Shown here: in pieces, positions 40,683-49,064 of the stretch
Numbering within the stretch: the first letter of the stretch is position 1
Layout of the letters: each line of letters opens with the position of its first letter
Assembly: GCA_902617825.1 (NCBI GenBank)
Contig: CACMYE010000001.1
Span: 1 to 64,000 of the forward strand
DNA from: an uncultured Pelagibacteraceae bacterium
Lineage (GTDB): Bacteria; Pseudomonadota; Alphaproteobacteria; Pelagibacterales; Pelagibacteraceae
Reading direction: 5' to 3'
Length of the DNA: 64,000 nucleotides
Translations under genes and position numbers: made by a program
Notes under the pieces: model-generated
What the model was told of the DNA's origin: nothing
Databases searched by the model: none
What the model saw: the letters and a program-made list of their open reading frames with translations, nothing else

Positions 40683-41753
40683 TTATTTAAATAATTTTTT
40701 TAGACCTTCAGAAGAAGCTTCTGAAATTCCTCTTTCAGTAATTAATCCTGTTACATATTTTGCTGGTGTTACATCAAAAGCTAAATTCATAGCTTTACTT
40801 TTGGCTGGGTATATCAAAACTTTTTTAATTTTATTGTTCTCATCAATGCCTTCAACATGAGATAATTCCTCTGAATTTCTTTCTTCAATAGGAATATCTT
40901 TTGCATCTTTAATATCCCAATCAATTGTTGAGCTTGGAAGTGCTACATAAAAAGGTACATTATTATCATGAGCTGCAAGTGCTTTAAGGTAAGTTCCAAT
41001 TTTATTACAAACATCACCATTAGATAGAGTTCTATCAGTTCCAACAATGCATATATCGACCTCGCCTCTCTGCATTAAAATTCCACCAGTATTATCAGCA
41101 ATGATAGTGTTTGGAACTTCTTCCTCATTTAATTCATAAGAAGTTAAATTTGCACCTTGGTTTCTTGGTCTTGTTTCATCTACCCATACATGAACTGGAA
41201 TCCCTTTTTTATGAGCATGATAAATTGGTGAAGTTGCTGTTCCCCAATTAATTGTTGCTAACCAGCCTGCATTACAATGAGTTAAAATATTAACTATATC
41301 TTTTTTTTTACTATAAATTTCTTCAATTATTTTCAGTCCATTAATACCAATATTTTCACAAAACTTTTCATCTTCATCACATATTTCTTTTGCTTCATTT
41401 AAAGAAACATCTAAAATTTCATCACTATTAATTCCTTGTAATTTTTTCATCATTCGGTTTACAGCCCATTTAAGGTTAATAGCAGTTGGTCTTGATTTAA
41501 TTAATTCCTCGGCACTTTTTTTTATAAATTCAAAACTATTATTTTCATTAACTGCTAAAACTATCCCATAAGCAGCTGTCCCTCCAATTAAAGGTGCACC
41601 TCTAACTTCCATTATTTTAATAGCATTGATAGCATCCTTAACTGTATTTAATTCTTTAATAATAAATTGATGAGGTAGCTTAGTTTGGTCAATTATTCTT
41701 ACAGTTTTTCCCTCATGCCAAATTGTTCGATATTCTTTTCCTTTTATCTTCAT
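40683..41753 (-). CDS. mtnA: S-methyl-5-thioribose-1-phosphate isomerase
   Basis: VRGAPLIGGTAAYG; LTHCNAGWLATINWGTATSPIYHAHKKG; VDETRPRNQGANLT; CIVGTDR. Confidence 0.92.
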   Translation of the reverse strand: MKIKGKEYRTIWHEGKTVRIIDQTKLPHQFIIKELNTVKDAINAIKIMEVRGAPLIGGTAAYGIVLAVNENNSFEFIKKSAEELIKSRPTAINLKWAVNRMMKKLQGINSDEILDVSLNEAKEICDEDEKFCENIGINGLKIIEEIYSKKKDIVNILTHCNAGWLATINWGTATSPIYHAHKKGIPVHVWVDETRPRNQGANLTSYELNEEEVPNTIIADNTGGILMQRGEVDICIVGTDRTLSNGDVCNKIGTYLKALAAHDNNVPFYVALPSSTIDWDIKDAKDIPIEERNSEELSHVEGIDENNKIKKVLIYPAKSKAMNLAFDVTPAKYVTGLITERGISEASSEGLKKLFK

Positions 41754-42622
41754 TTAGATAATGCTCTTCCGGCTATAGTCTTGAGTTTTTTAATTGTTTT
41801 TTGGGTTCTTTTTTCTGGAGATGTTATTATTGCTACATCTAAACAATTATTTGTTGGATCATTTGGATCAATATAATCTTCAAAATTATCAATTAAATTT
41901 TTTATCATTATTTTAGCTTTTTCTGCATTACCTAATAATATCTTAATCACTTGCTGTACATCAACATTTTCATGATCTGGGTGCCAACAATCAAAGTCAG
42001 TTACCATTGAAACAGACGCATATCTAATTTCTGCTTCTCTAGCTAATTTAGCTTCAGGCATGTTAGTCATGCCAATAACATCTGCTTTCCATGATCTATA
42101 TAAATTAGACTCAGCTAATGTTGAAAATTGTGGACCCTCCATTACTACATAAGTTCCATTTCTTTGATAATCTATATTTGATTGTTTTATAGCATCTTCA
42201 CATGCATTCATTAGACCATTAGAAGTTGGATGAGCCATTGAAACATGGGCTACAATTTCATCTTCAAAAAAAGTTTTTATTCTCGCAAAAGTTCTATCAA
42301 TAAATTGATCAACTATTACAAATTTCCCTGGAGGCAAATCTTCCCTTAAAGAACCGACAGCGGAAACTGAGACAATATCTGTGACACCTAATTGCTTAAG
42401 TGCATCTATATTTGCCCTAAAGTTTATATTAGAGGGAGAAATAAAATGTCCTCGTCCATGTCTTGGCAAAAAATATACTTCTTTATTTTTATAATTTGTC
42501 TTTAAAATTTGATCTGAGGGTTTTCCCCATGGAGTATTTATTTCAATTAATTTTCTGTCCTTAAATTCTTCTACATCATAGAGACCGCTTCCACCAATAA
42601 TTGCTAATTTATTTGTTGTCAT
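41750..42622 (-). CDS. mtnP: S-methyl-5'-thioadenosine phosphorylase
   Basis: AIIGGSGLYD; LPRHGRGH; VMEGPQFSTLAES; IGMTNMPEAKLAREAEI. Confidence 0.92.
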   Translation of the reverse strand: MTTNKLAIIGGSGLYDVEEFKDRKLIEINTPWGKPSDQILKTNYKNKEVYFLPRHGRGHFISPSNINFRANIDALKQLGVTDIVSVSAVGSLREDLPPGKFVIVDQFIDRTFARIKTFFEDEIVAHVSMAHPTSNGLMNACEDAIKQSNIDYQRNGTYVVMEGPQFSTLAESNLYRSWKADVIGMTNMPEAKLAREAEIRYASVSMVTDFDCWHPDHENVDVQQVIKILLGNAEKAKIMIKNLIDNFEDYIDPNDPTNNCLDVAIITSPEKRTQKTIKKLKTIAGRALSK

Positions 42623-42664
42623 AATTAAAAAATATATTTATTTATACTTTTATAATTTACTATT

Positions 42665-43192
42665 ATGAATTTAAAAGATTTTATTAGATCTATTCCAAAT
42701 TACCCCAAAAAAGGTATTTTATTTAGAGACATTACTACTCTAATTAAAGATGAAAATGCATTCGCTGAAACAATCAACCAAATAGTTGAAAGATCAAAGA
42801 AATATAATTTTACAAAAATTGCTGGAATAGAGTCTAGGGGATTTGTATTTGCATCTGCACTTTCTTATATTTTAAAAAAACCTTTTATTATGCTAAGAAA
42901 AAAAAATAAACTACCTGCTGATGTTCACTCAGTAGATTTTGAGCTTGAATACGGAACAGCTACTATTGAAGTTCATAAAGACTCATTAAACGAGGATGAT
43001 AGTGTATTGATAATTGATGATTTAATTGCAACTGGAGGAACTGCAGAAGCAGCAGCAAAACTTGTAGAAATTTCAAATGCTAAAGTGACTGCTTTTATAT
43101 TTGTTATAAATTTATTTGATTTAGGCGGCGCAAATAAATTAATTAAAAATAACTACAAAGTTGATAATTTGATTGATTTTCCAGGGCATTAA
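42665..43192 (+). CDS. apt: Adenine phosphoribosyltransferase
   Basis: IPNYPKKGILFRDIT; GIESRGFVFA; VLIIDDLIATGGTAEAA. Confidence 0.92.
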   Translation: MNLKDFIRSIPNYPKKGILFRDITTLIKDENAFAETINQIVERSKKYNFTKIAGIESRGFVFASALSYILKKPFIMLRKKNKLPADVHSVDFELEYGTATIEVHKDSLNEDDSVLIIDDLIATGGTAEAAAKLVEISNAKVTAFIFVINLFDLGGANKLIKNNYKVDNLIDFPGH

Positions 43193-43193
43193 T

Positions 43194-43270
43194 TGGTAGC
43201 GGGAAGTGGGATCGAACCACTGACCTCAGGCTTATGAGTCCTGCGCTCTAACCAACTGAGCTACCCCGCC
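43194..43270 (-). tRNA. tRNA-Met (CAU anticodon), 3' CCA encoded
   Basis: GGCGGGGTAGCTCAGTTGGTTAGAGCGCAGGACTCATAAGCCTGAGGTCAGTGGTTCGATCCCACTTCCCGCTACCA folds as a cloverleaf. Confidence 0.93.
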
Positions 43271-43271
43271 A
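43222..43271 (-). repeat. 50-bp direct repeat, copy 1 (inside tRNA-Met; candidate attachment site)
   Basis: gacctcaggcttatgagtcctgcgctctaaccaactgagctaccccgcca, identical to 45093-45142. Confidence 0.95.
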
Positions 43272-43326
43272 AGTAATTCTCGTTGATTTATAATAGTTTT
43301 ATTTTTTTGTGCAATCAAGTATTTGT

Positions 43327-43363
43327 CTTGTTTTCCTTCTTACTGTGTCAGGAGTGTGTCAGG
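43327..43363 (+). repeat. Degenerate terminal repeat, left copy
   Basis: cttgttttccttcttactgtgtcaggagtgtgtcagg matches 45007-45043 at 26/37 positions by hand alignment. Confidence 0.4.
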
Positions 43364-43406
43364 TATTTATGTATTTTTAGTGTGTCAGGTATTTATGTAT
43401 TTTTAG
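43355..43406 (+). repeat. Two perfect tandem copies of a 26-bp unit plus partial third
   Basis: tgtgtcaggtatttatgtatttttag x2 then tgtgtaagg. Confidence 0.95.
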
Positions 43407-43438
43407 TGTGTAAGGATTTATAGTAACGTTTAGAGATT

Positions 43439-44278
43439 ATGAAAAAACTTTTAGGGATCGTGGTTCTTGGTTTGCTGTTGAGTGGAAACTCTAACGCTTG
43501 TGAAAAAGAGGATTTCATAAAATATGTATCAGCAGGTAAAAACAAATGTATAGCAATTTTAAATTTAGGAAAGATTGAAAAGGGTAAAAAAAACCTAATA
43601 GTATTTCTTCATGGTGATGGTAGTCCTAATTCTCCAAGACCAGGAATACCCAAAAAAAGTCAAATTAGATTTGCAAAAGAATTAATAAACGATAATAACA
43701 ATGTTCTTCTTTTTGCAAGACCTGGTTACTTTATTAGAGAAAGAGGTAGTAGTGAAGAGGATAGATATTCATCAGGACCTCGTAACGCTATAAAGAGTAC
43801 AGTAGTAAATTATGATTGGAAAAATTTTCAAATACTAGCACCTGCATTACAAAATCTTAAAAAATATTATAAACCAAAAAAACTAATTTTAATTGGACAT
43901 TCTGGAGGAGCTTATCAGGGAGGTACTATTCATGGAAAAGTACCAGGATTAGTTGATATAAATATTTTGATCTCTTGCCCGTGTGACTGGGAAATTAGAA
44001 AAAAACTAAGCAACGGTAAAAAATGGGAAACCAAATCTCAATTGAAAGAATTAAAAAAAAACTCACCAAGTTTCAATTATAAAGATATAGATTTAAAATC
44101 TCTCAATATATTAATTGTTGGAAAAGATGATAAAAATACAGCTCCAGGAGTTTCAAAATATTATTATGATTTACTTAAAAAGAAAAAACTACAAGTTAAG
44201 TTGCATATTATTGATGGAGGCCACGGATTAAGGTCTATGCCAACAATTGGATCTATAATTAAAGAATATATAAACTAA
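43439..44278 (+). CDS. Secreted alpha/beta-hydrolase-like protein with islet-type signal leader
   Basis: MKKLLGIVVLGLLLSGNSNA signal peptide; IVFLHGDGS and LILIGHSGGAYQG nucleophile elbow; GGHG. Confidence 0.7.
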   Translation: MKKLLGIVVLGLLLSGNSNACEKEDFIKYVSAGKNKCIAILNLGKIEKGKKNLIVFLHGDGSPNSPRPGIPKKSQIRFAKELINDNNNVLLFARPGYFIRERGSSEEDRYSSGPRNAIKSTVVNYDWKNFQILAPALQNLKKYYKPKKLILIGHSGGAYQGGTIHGKVPGLVDINILISCPCDWEIRKKLSNGKKWETKSQLKELKKNSPSFNYKDIDLKSLNILIVGKDDKNTAPGVSKYYYDLLKKKKLQVKLHIIDGGHGLRSMPTIGSIIKEYIN

Positions 44279-44859
44279 TGAAAAAATTTTTAGGGATCGT
44301 GGTTCTGGGTTTGTTGTGGATTATTCCAGTATCAGCTGATGAAAGATTTATTCCATTAGAATTATTTACTGGTGGAGAAATAAGGAATGATAAAGAAATT
44401 AAATATACACTAGCAGATAAAATTTTTGGTGAGAAGCGAAGAAAAAAAATTATAGGACCTGAGGATTGGAAAAACCCACAAACTGGAGAAACTATAAAAG
44501 TTTATAAAAGAACAAGAAAAGGTCAAAGTGGATTAAAAACACAGTTATTTACTGTTACTAATGATGGGCAGTGTATAGGAAGAGTTTGGGATAGTAGACG
44601 AGGAGGAAAAGTAATAAAAAATGGATGTAAATTTCCTCTAGGAGTTTGGAAAGAAGGTGAGACTAGATCGTTTGAAGGTTCTTCTGGCGGCAAGCCAAGA
44701 AAAATAGAATTAACAATTTTAAAATTAGGAAAAAAGCAGAAAGACAAGGTAAAATTTAATTGGAAACTTTATGATGGCAGTGGAAAATTAATGGATGACA
44801 ATGATTATACTTTTTCCCCTGGAAGAGCTATGACTAAGCTAAATGATAAAAGATTATAA
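44278..44859 (+). CDS. Secreted protein of unknown function with the same leader
   Basis: MKKFLGIVVLGLLWIIPVSADE signal peptide; no recognised mature domain. Confidence 0.65.
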   Translation: MKKFLGIVVLGLLWIIPVSADERFIPLELFTGGEIRNDKEIKYTLADKIFGEKRRKKIIGPEDWKNPQTGETIKVYKRTRKGQSGLKTQLFTVTNDGQCIGRVWDSRRGGKVIKNGCKFPLGVWKEGETRSFEGSSGGKPRKIELTILKLGKKQKDKVKFNWKLYDGSGKLMDDNDYTFSPGRAMTKLNDKRL

Positions 44860-44940
44860 CAACCAAAACGTTAGTATTATAGTCTAACTATAAGTACCTA
44901 ATTTCAAATCTGTTAAGGTGCCCTAAACGTTAATTTTAAA

Positions 44941-45039
44941 ATAAAAAAACTTTTAGGCATCTTGGTTCTGGGTTTGTTAAAAGATATTCTGTTTCCCCTT
45001 GTCACCTTTTTATTCCTCCTAGTTGTGCCAAGAGTGTGA
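44941..45039 (+). pseudogene. Remnant third copy of the signal-peptide leader with ATA in place of ATG
   Basis: ataaaaaaacttttaggcatcttggttctgggtttgtta reads (I)KKLLGILVLGLL then stops after about 32 codons. Confidence 0.6.
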
Positions 45040-45043
45040 CAAG
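45007..45043 (+). repeat. Degenerate terminal repeat, right copy
   Basis: tttttattcctcctagttgtgccaagagtgtgacaag, partner of 43327-43363. Confidence 0.4.
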
Positions 45044-45092
45044 AAAAGATAAGATGTGAATTAACGTATAAAGAACATGGATAATGACTCAA

Positions 45093-45142
45093 GACCTCAG
45101 GCTTATGAGTCCTGCGCTCTAACCAACTGAGCTACCCCGCCA
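45093..45142 (-). repeat. 50-bp direct repeat, copy 2: truncated 5' part of tRNA-Met
   Basis: Exact copy of 43222-43271; lacks T-arm and 3' acceptor strand. Confidence 0.95.
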
Positions 45143-45208
45143 TAATATGACAAGTCTTATAATATAAATTTTTATTGTTTCAATATACTATTAACCAAGA
45201 TTTATGGT

Positions 45209-45409
45209 CTAAATAATTAAATAAAAGGCAATCGAACATATTAAACCAACCAACAGAATTGAAAATATTAAATTTTTTTTAAAAGTTTTTTCTTTATCCA
45301 ATCTAACTCTGTTAAGCAAAATATTAACGTCGGTTGTTTTAATATGATTATTCGATAAATTTTCAGCTAAATTTTTGTTCGTGCTTAAATTTTTATAATT
45401 ACTTGACAT
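45209..45409 (-). CDS. Small single-TM hypothetical protein
   Basis: 66 aa; C-terminal TM LIFSILLVGLICSIAFYLII; resembles 55369-55566. Confidence 0.5.
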   Translation of the reverse strand: MSSNYKNLSTNKNLAENLSNNHIKTTDVNILLNRVRLDKEKTFKKNLIFSILLVGLICSIAFYLII

Positions 45410-45471
45410 TTATAAGTATTAATTAAATCATTAAAGGTTAAATAAAACAATTAATATTTATTAAATTAATA

Positions 45472-47919
45472 TTATATGTTTTTAAAATTACTCTGTTTTA
45501 GTGGTTTTTGTATTATTTGTGCTTGATACTTTTGTTTCTCAACTTCTATAAAAATATCATTTCCTAATAATTCTTCAGTTGTATAGATATTGTTTATATA
45601 TCCATATGCTAAATTCTTCTTAAAATTAAATGAGTAGTTACCAGAAGTTGTTCTACCAATTATTTTATCTTTAAAATAAATAGGTTCATCGTAAAGCAAC
45701 AATGGTGAACCTGGTTTGTTATCTTTAAGAGTGAGCATAATAAATTTTCGATCAATTTTTTTACCTTTAATAACCTGAAGTGCCTTCTTACCAATAAAAT
45801 CAATTTCTTTGTTATTACTTATAGTAAATGTCAGACCTGACTGAAATTGATTTTCTTCTGGAGAAATATCATGACCCCAATGCAAAAAACCACTTTCCAT
45901 TCTCATGATATCTAAAGCATGCATTCCACAATTGGAAAGATTAAATTTCTTTCCTTTTTCAATAATTAGTTCGTAGATTTTTTTAGCTTCCGTTATTTTT
46001 ACATACAACTCGTAACCTAGCTCTCCAACGTATGATAATCTTTGTGTCCAAATTTTTATATTATCAATTTGAATATTTTTAGCATAACCAAATTTAAAAT
46101 TTTTATTTGTAAAATCTTCATTACTTATTTCTTGCATTAAATTTCTACTTTTTGGGCCAAAAATACCAAAAACACAATAATCGTCAGTTACATCTTTAAG
46201 ATCTATTTTATCTGACAAATGTTTTTTAATATGAAATTTATCTCTTTCTCTTGTGGCTGCTGAACTAATAATTCTAAAATAATTATGATCAACACAAACT
46301 ACTGTCAAATCAGTTTCAATACCGCCATCTTCATTTAACATATGAGTATAGGTACACTTTCCAACTTCATTCTTAATATTTGCTGTGCAAATTTTTTGTA
46401 AATTTTCATGAGCTTGATCTGATTTAATTTCGAATTTAGAAAATGGTGTCAGATCGAATAAGCCAACATTGTTTATAGTATTGCTTGTTTCATATTCAAC
46501 AGCTGGATACCAATTTTGATAGTTATAAGAGTATTGATACTCAGTTTTTTCACCATCAAGAGCAAACCACATAGGTCTTTCATATCCAGCTGACTCCCCA
46601 AAACAAGCACCAAAACTTTTTAATAAATCATGATGAGGTAAAATTTTAACATTTCTGGATGTTTTGTGTTGTTTGTAAGGCCAGTGCATTCCATATAGAT
46701 CCCCTAAAGACTCTGTAATTCTGTCTTTGATAAAGTCTACATCTGAATGAAATTTCTGAAATCTTTTTATATCGTAATTAAAAATATCTTCATTGATATG
46801 GCCATTCATTATCCATTCAGCAGTTACTTTTCCAACCCCTCCTCCACTTCCAATTCCAATACTATTTAAACCGCAACTTACAAATAAATTTTTTACTTCA
46901 GGAACTTCTCCTAACAAAGAATTAGTATCAGGAGTAAAAGACTCTGGACCTGAAAAAAATTTTCTAATACCTGTCTTTTCTAATATAGGAAATCTTTCTA
47001 TTGATTTTTCTAAATAAGTTTCAAAATGTTCAAAATTTTCAGGAAACTCTCCAAAAGAAAAATCTTCAGGTACTTTGTTAGTTTTGTTAAATGCAGGTAT
47101 GGATTTGCCTTCAAATATTCCAATTAGTAATTTTCCAGCATCTTCTTTGAAATAAACACTACTATCAAAATCTCTTATTACAGGTAGAGTTGGTGAAAGC
47201 TTTTCTATTGGCTCAGTAATTACATAAAAATGTTCTGCGGGATAAAGAGGAATGCTTACTCCAATCTTTTCACCAATTTGTCTAGACCACATTCCTGTTG
47301 CTAAAACCACATACTCACACTCTATATCTTTACCATTAACTCTAACCCCATTAACTCTTCTGTTTTTAATCAATATAGTTTCGACTGGGGATTGTTCATA
47401 TATTTTTGCTCCGCCATTTTTTGCTGCTTTTGCAAGCATATATGTTACCCCACTTGGATCGGCAGACCCATCTCCTGGGATTAAAATGCCTCCTTTTAAG
47501 TCCTCTGTGTTCATCATTGGGTATTTTTTTTTAATCTCTTCTTTATTAAGTATCCTTAAATCAACATCATAAAGTTGAGCGGTTGTTGCTTGTCTTTTAA
47601 GTTCTTGCCAACGACTATCAGTTTGTGCAATTGAAAGTGCACCGTTAAGTCTTAGTCCTGCTGAGTGATCAACTTCTTTTTCTAAGTTTTTATATAAATC
47701 TAAAGTGTATTTTCTAATTTTAGTTACAGAGGCTGATGGACCTAATTGACTTACTAATCCTGCTGCATGCCATGTTGTTCCTGATGTTAGTTGGTCTCTT
47801 TCTAATAAAACAACGTCTTTCCAACCAAACTTTGTTAAGTGATAAGCAACAGAGCAGCCAATCACTCCACCACCTATTACAACAACTTTTGTGCTTGAAG
47901 GATATTTTTTATCCATCAC
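45472..47919 (-). CDS. FAD-dependent oxidoreductase with GcvT domain (dimethylglycine/sarcosine dehydrogenase-like)
   Basis: VVVIGGGVIGCSVAYHLTKFGWKDVVLLERDQLTSGTTWHAAGL; C-terminal aminomethyltransferase-like region. Confidence 0.88.
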   Translation of the reverse strand: MMDKKYPSSTKVVVIGGGVIGCSVAYHLTKFGWKDVVLLERDQLTSGTTWHAAGLVSQLGPSASVTKIRKYTLDLYKNLEKEVDHSAGLRLNGALSIAQTDSRWQELKRQATTAQLYDVDLRILNKEEIKKKYPMMNTEDLKGGILIPGDGSADPSGVTYMLAKAAKNGGAKIYEQSPVETILIKNRRVNGVRVNGKDIECEYVVLATGMWSRQIGEKIGVSIPLYPAEHFYVITEPIEKLSPTLPVIRDFDSSVYFKEDAGKLLIGIFEGKSIPAFNKTNKVPEDFSFGEFPENFEHFETYLEKSIERFPILEKTGIRKFFSGPESFTPDTNSLLGEVPEVKNLFVSCGLNSIGIGSGGGVGKVTAEWIMNGHINEDIFNYDIKRFQKFHSDVDFIKDRITESLGDLYGMHWPYKQHKTSRNVKILPHHDLLKSFGACFGESAGYERPMWFALDGEKTEYQYSYNYQNWYPAVEYETSNTINNVGLFDLTPFSKFEIKSDQAHENLQKICTANIKNEVGKCTYTHMLNEDGGIETDLTVVCVDHNYFRIISSAATRERDKFHIKKHLSDKIDLKDVTDDYCVFGIFGPKSRNLMQEISNEDFTNKNFKFGYAKNIQIDNIKIWTQRLSYVGELGYELYVKITEAKKIYELIIEKGKKFNLSNCGMHALDIMRMESGFLHWGHDISPEENQFQSGLTFTISNNKEIDFIGKKALQVIKGKKIDRKFIMLTLKDNKPGSPLLLYDEPIYFKDKIIGRTTSGNYSFNFKKNLAYGYINNIYTTEELLGNDIFIEVEKQKYQAQIIQKPLKQSNFKNI

Positions 47920-49037
47920 TAATTTTTGATAGCTTCTCCAGGCTCTACAAAACTATGACCAAATACATCGGCAACAGCTTTATAGGTTACGTGACCTTTG
48001 TGAACATTTAGTCCCGCTAAAAAATGTTTGTCTTCACCTAAGGCTCTTTGATAACCTTTATTTGCGAGTTTTACTAAAAATGGAAGTGTAGCATTATTTA
48101 AGGCCAATGTTGATGTTCTTGGTACACCACCTGGCATATTTGCTACACAATAATGTACAACATCATCAACTATATAAGTTGGATCTCCATGAGTAGTTGG
48201 TTTGCTTGTTTCGACGCATCCACCCTGATCTATCGCAACATCAACAATTACAGATCCTCGTTTCATGAATTTTAACATTTCTTTAGTTACTAATTTTGGT
48301 GCCTCAGCCCCTGGAATTAAAACACCCCCAACTAAAAGATCGGCCTCAGATAATAATTTAGTTAAATCAATTTTATCACTCCGTTCTGGAATAATTTTAT
48401 CACCAAACATTTCTGTTAGTTGTTTCAATCTTTTCTCTGATTTATCAACAATATGAACTTTTGCCTGCATTCCAGTTGCAATAACTGCTGCATTTTCTCC
48501 AACCACACCTCCACCTAAAATAACAACAGTTGCACCAGTCACACCAGGTGCTCCTCCTAATAAAAGACCTCTTCCATTTTGATTTTTCTCAAGACAATGT
48601 GCCCCAGCTTGCACAGACATACGCCCCGCAACCGCACTCATAGGAGCAAGTAAGGGTAATCTTCCGTTATTATCGGTCACAGTTTCATAAGCGATATTTA
48701 TACTTTTTGACTTAATCAACCCTTCAGTTAATTCTTTGGCTGCTGCTAGATGTAAATAAGTATAAACAATTTGATTTTCTCTAATCATTTCTACCTCTGA
48801 TTTTTGTGGCTCTTTAACTTTAACAATTATTTGAGCATCATTAAAAATATCTACAGCATCATTAGTAATTTTTGCACCAGCTTTTATGTATTGTTCATTT
48901 TCAAAACCAGCTTCAAAACCCCCATTATTTTCAACAATAACTTCGTGACCTTCAGAAACTAAAGTTTTTACGCTTTCAGGAGTTAGACCAATTCTGTTCT
49001 CTTGAGGTTTTATCTCTTTAGGCACGCCTATCTTCAT
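47919..49037 (-). CDS. ald: Alanine dehydrogenase
   Basis: MKIGVPKEIKPQENRIGLTP; VVILGGGVVGENAAVIATGM; DVAIDQGGC. Confidence 0.93.
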   Translation of the reverse strand: MKIGVPKEIKPQENRIGLTPESVKTLVSEGHEVIVENNGGFEAGFENEQYIKAGAKITNDAVDIFNDAQIIVKVKEPQKSEVEMIRENQIVYTYLHLAAAKELTEGLIKSKSINIAYETVTDNNGRLPLLAPMSAVAGRMSVQAGAHCLEKNQNGRGLLLGGAPGVTGATVVILGGGVVGENAAVIATGMQAKVHIVDKSEKRLKQLTEMFGDKIIPERSDKIDLTKLLSEADLLVGGVLIPGAEAPKLVTKEMLKFMKRGSVIVDVAIDQGGCVETSKPTTHGDPTYIVDDVVHYCVANMPGGVPRTSTLALNNATLPFLVKLANKGYQRALGEDKHFLAGLNVHKGHVTYKAVADVFGHSFVEPGEAIKN

Positions 49038-49064
49038 AAGCTTTCTTTTATAACTTAAAATTAA

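Noticed and set aside
43355-43406. CRISPR array
   Set aside because: Two directly abutting repeats without spacers and no cas genes in the window
43271-45092. Integrase or phage remnant in the tRNA islet
   Set aside because: No recombinase-like motif seen in the listed frames; only two secreted-type ORFs and a leader remnant
45093-45142. Second tRNA-Met gene
   Set aside because: Only the 5' part is present; no T-arm, 3' acceptor strand or CCA, so it is a duplicated fragment
47252-47572. 106-aa plus-strand ORF
   Set aside because: Antisense to the DMGDH-like gene; no domain or ribosome-binding context
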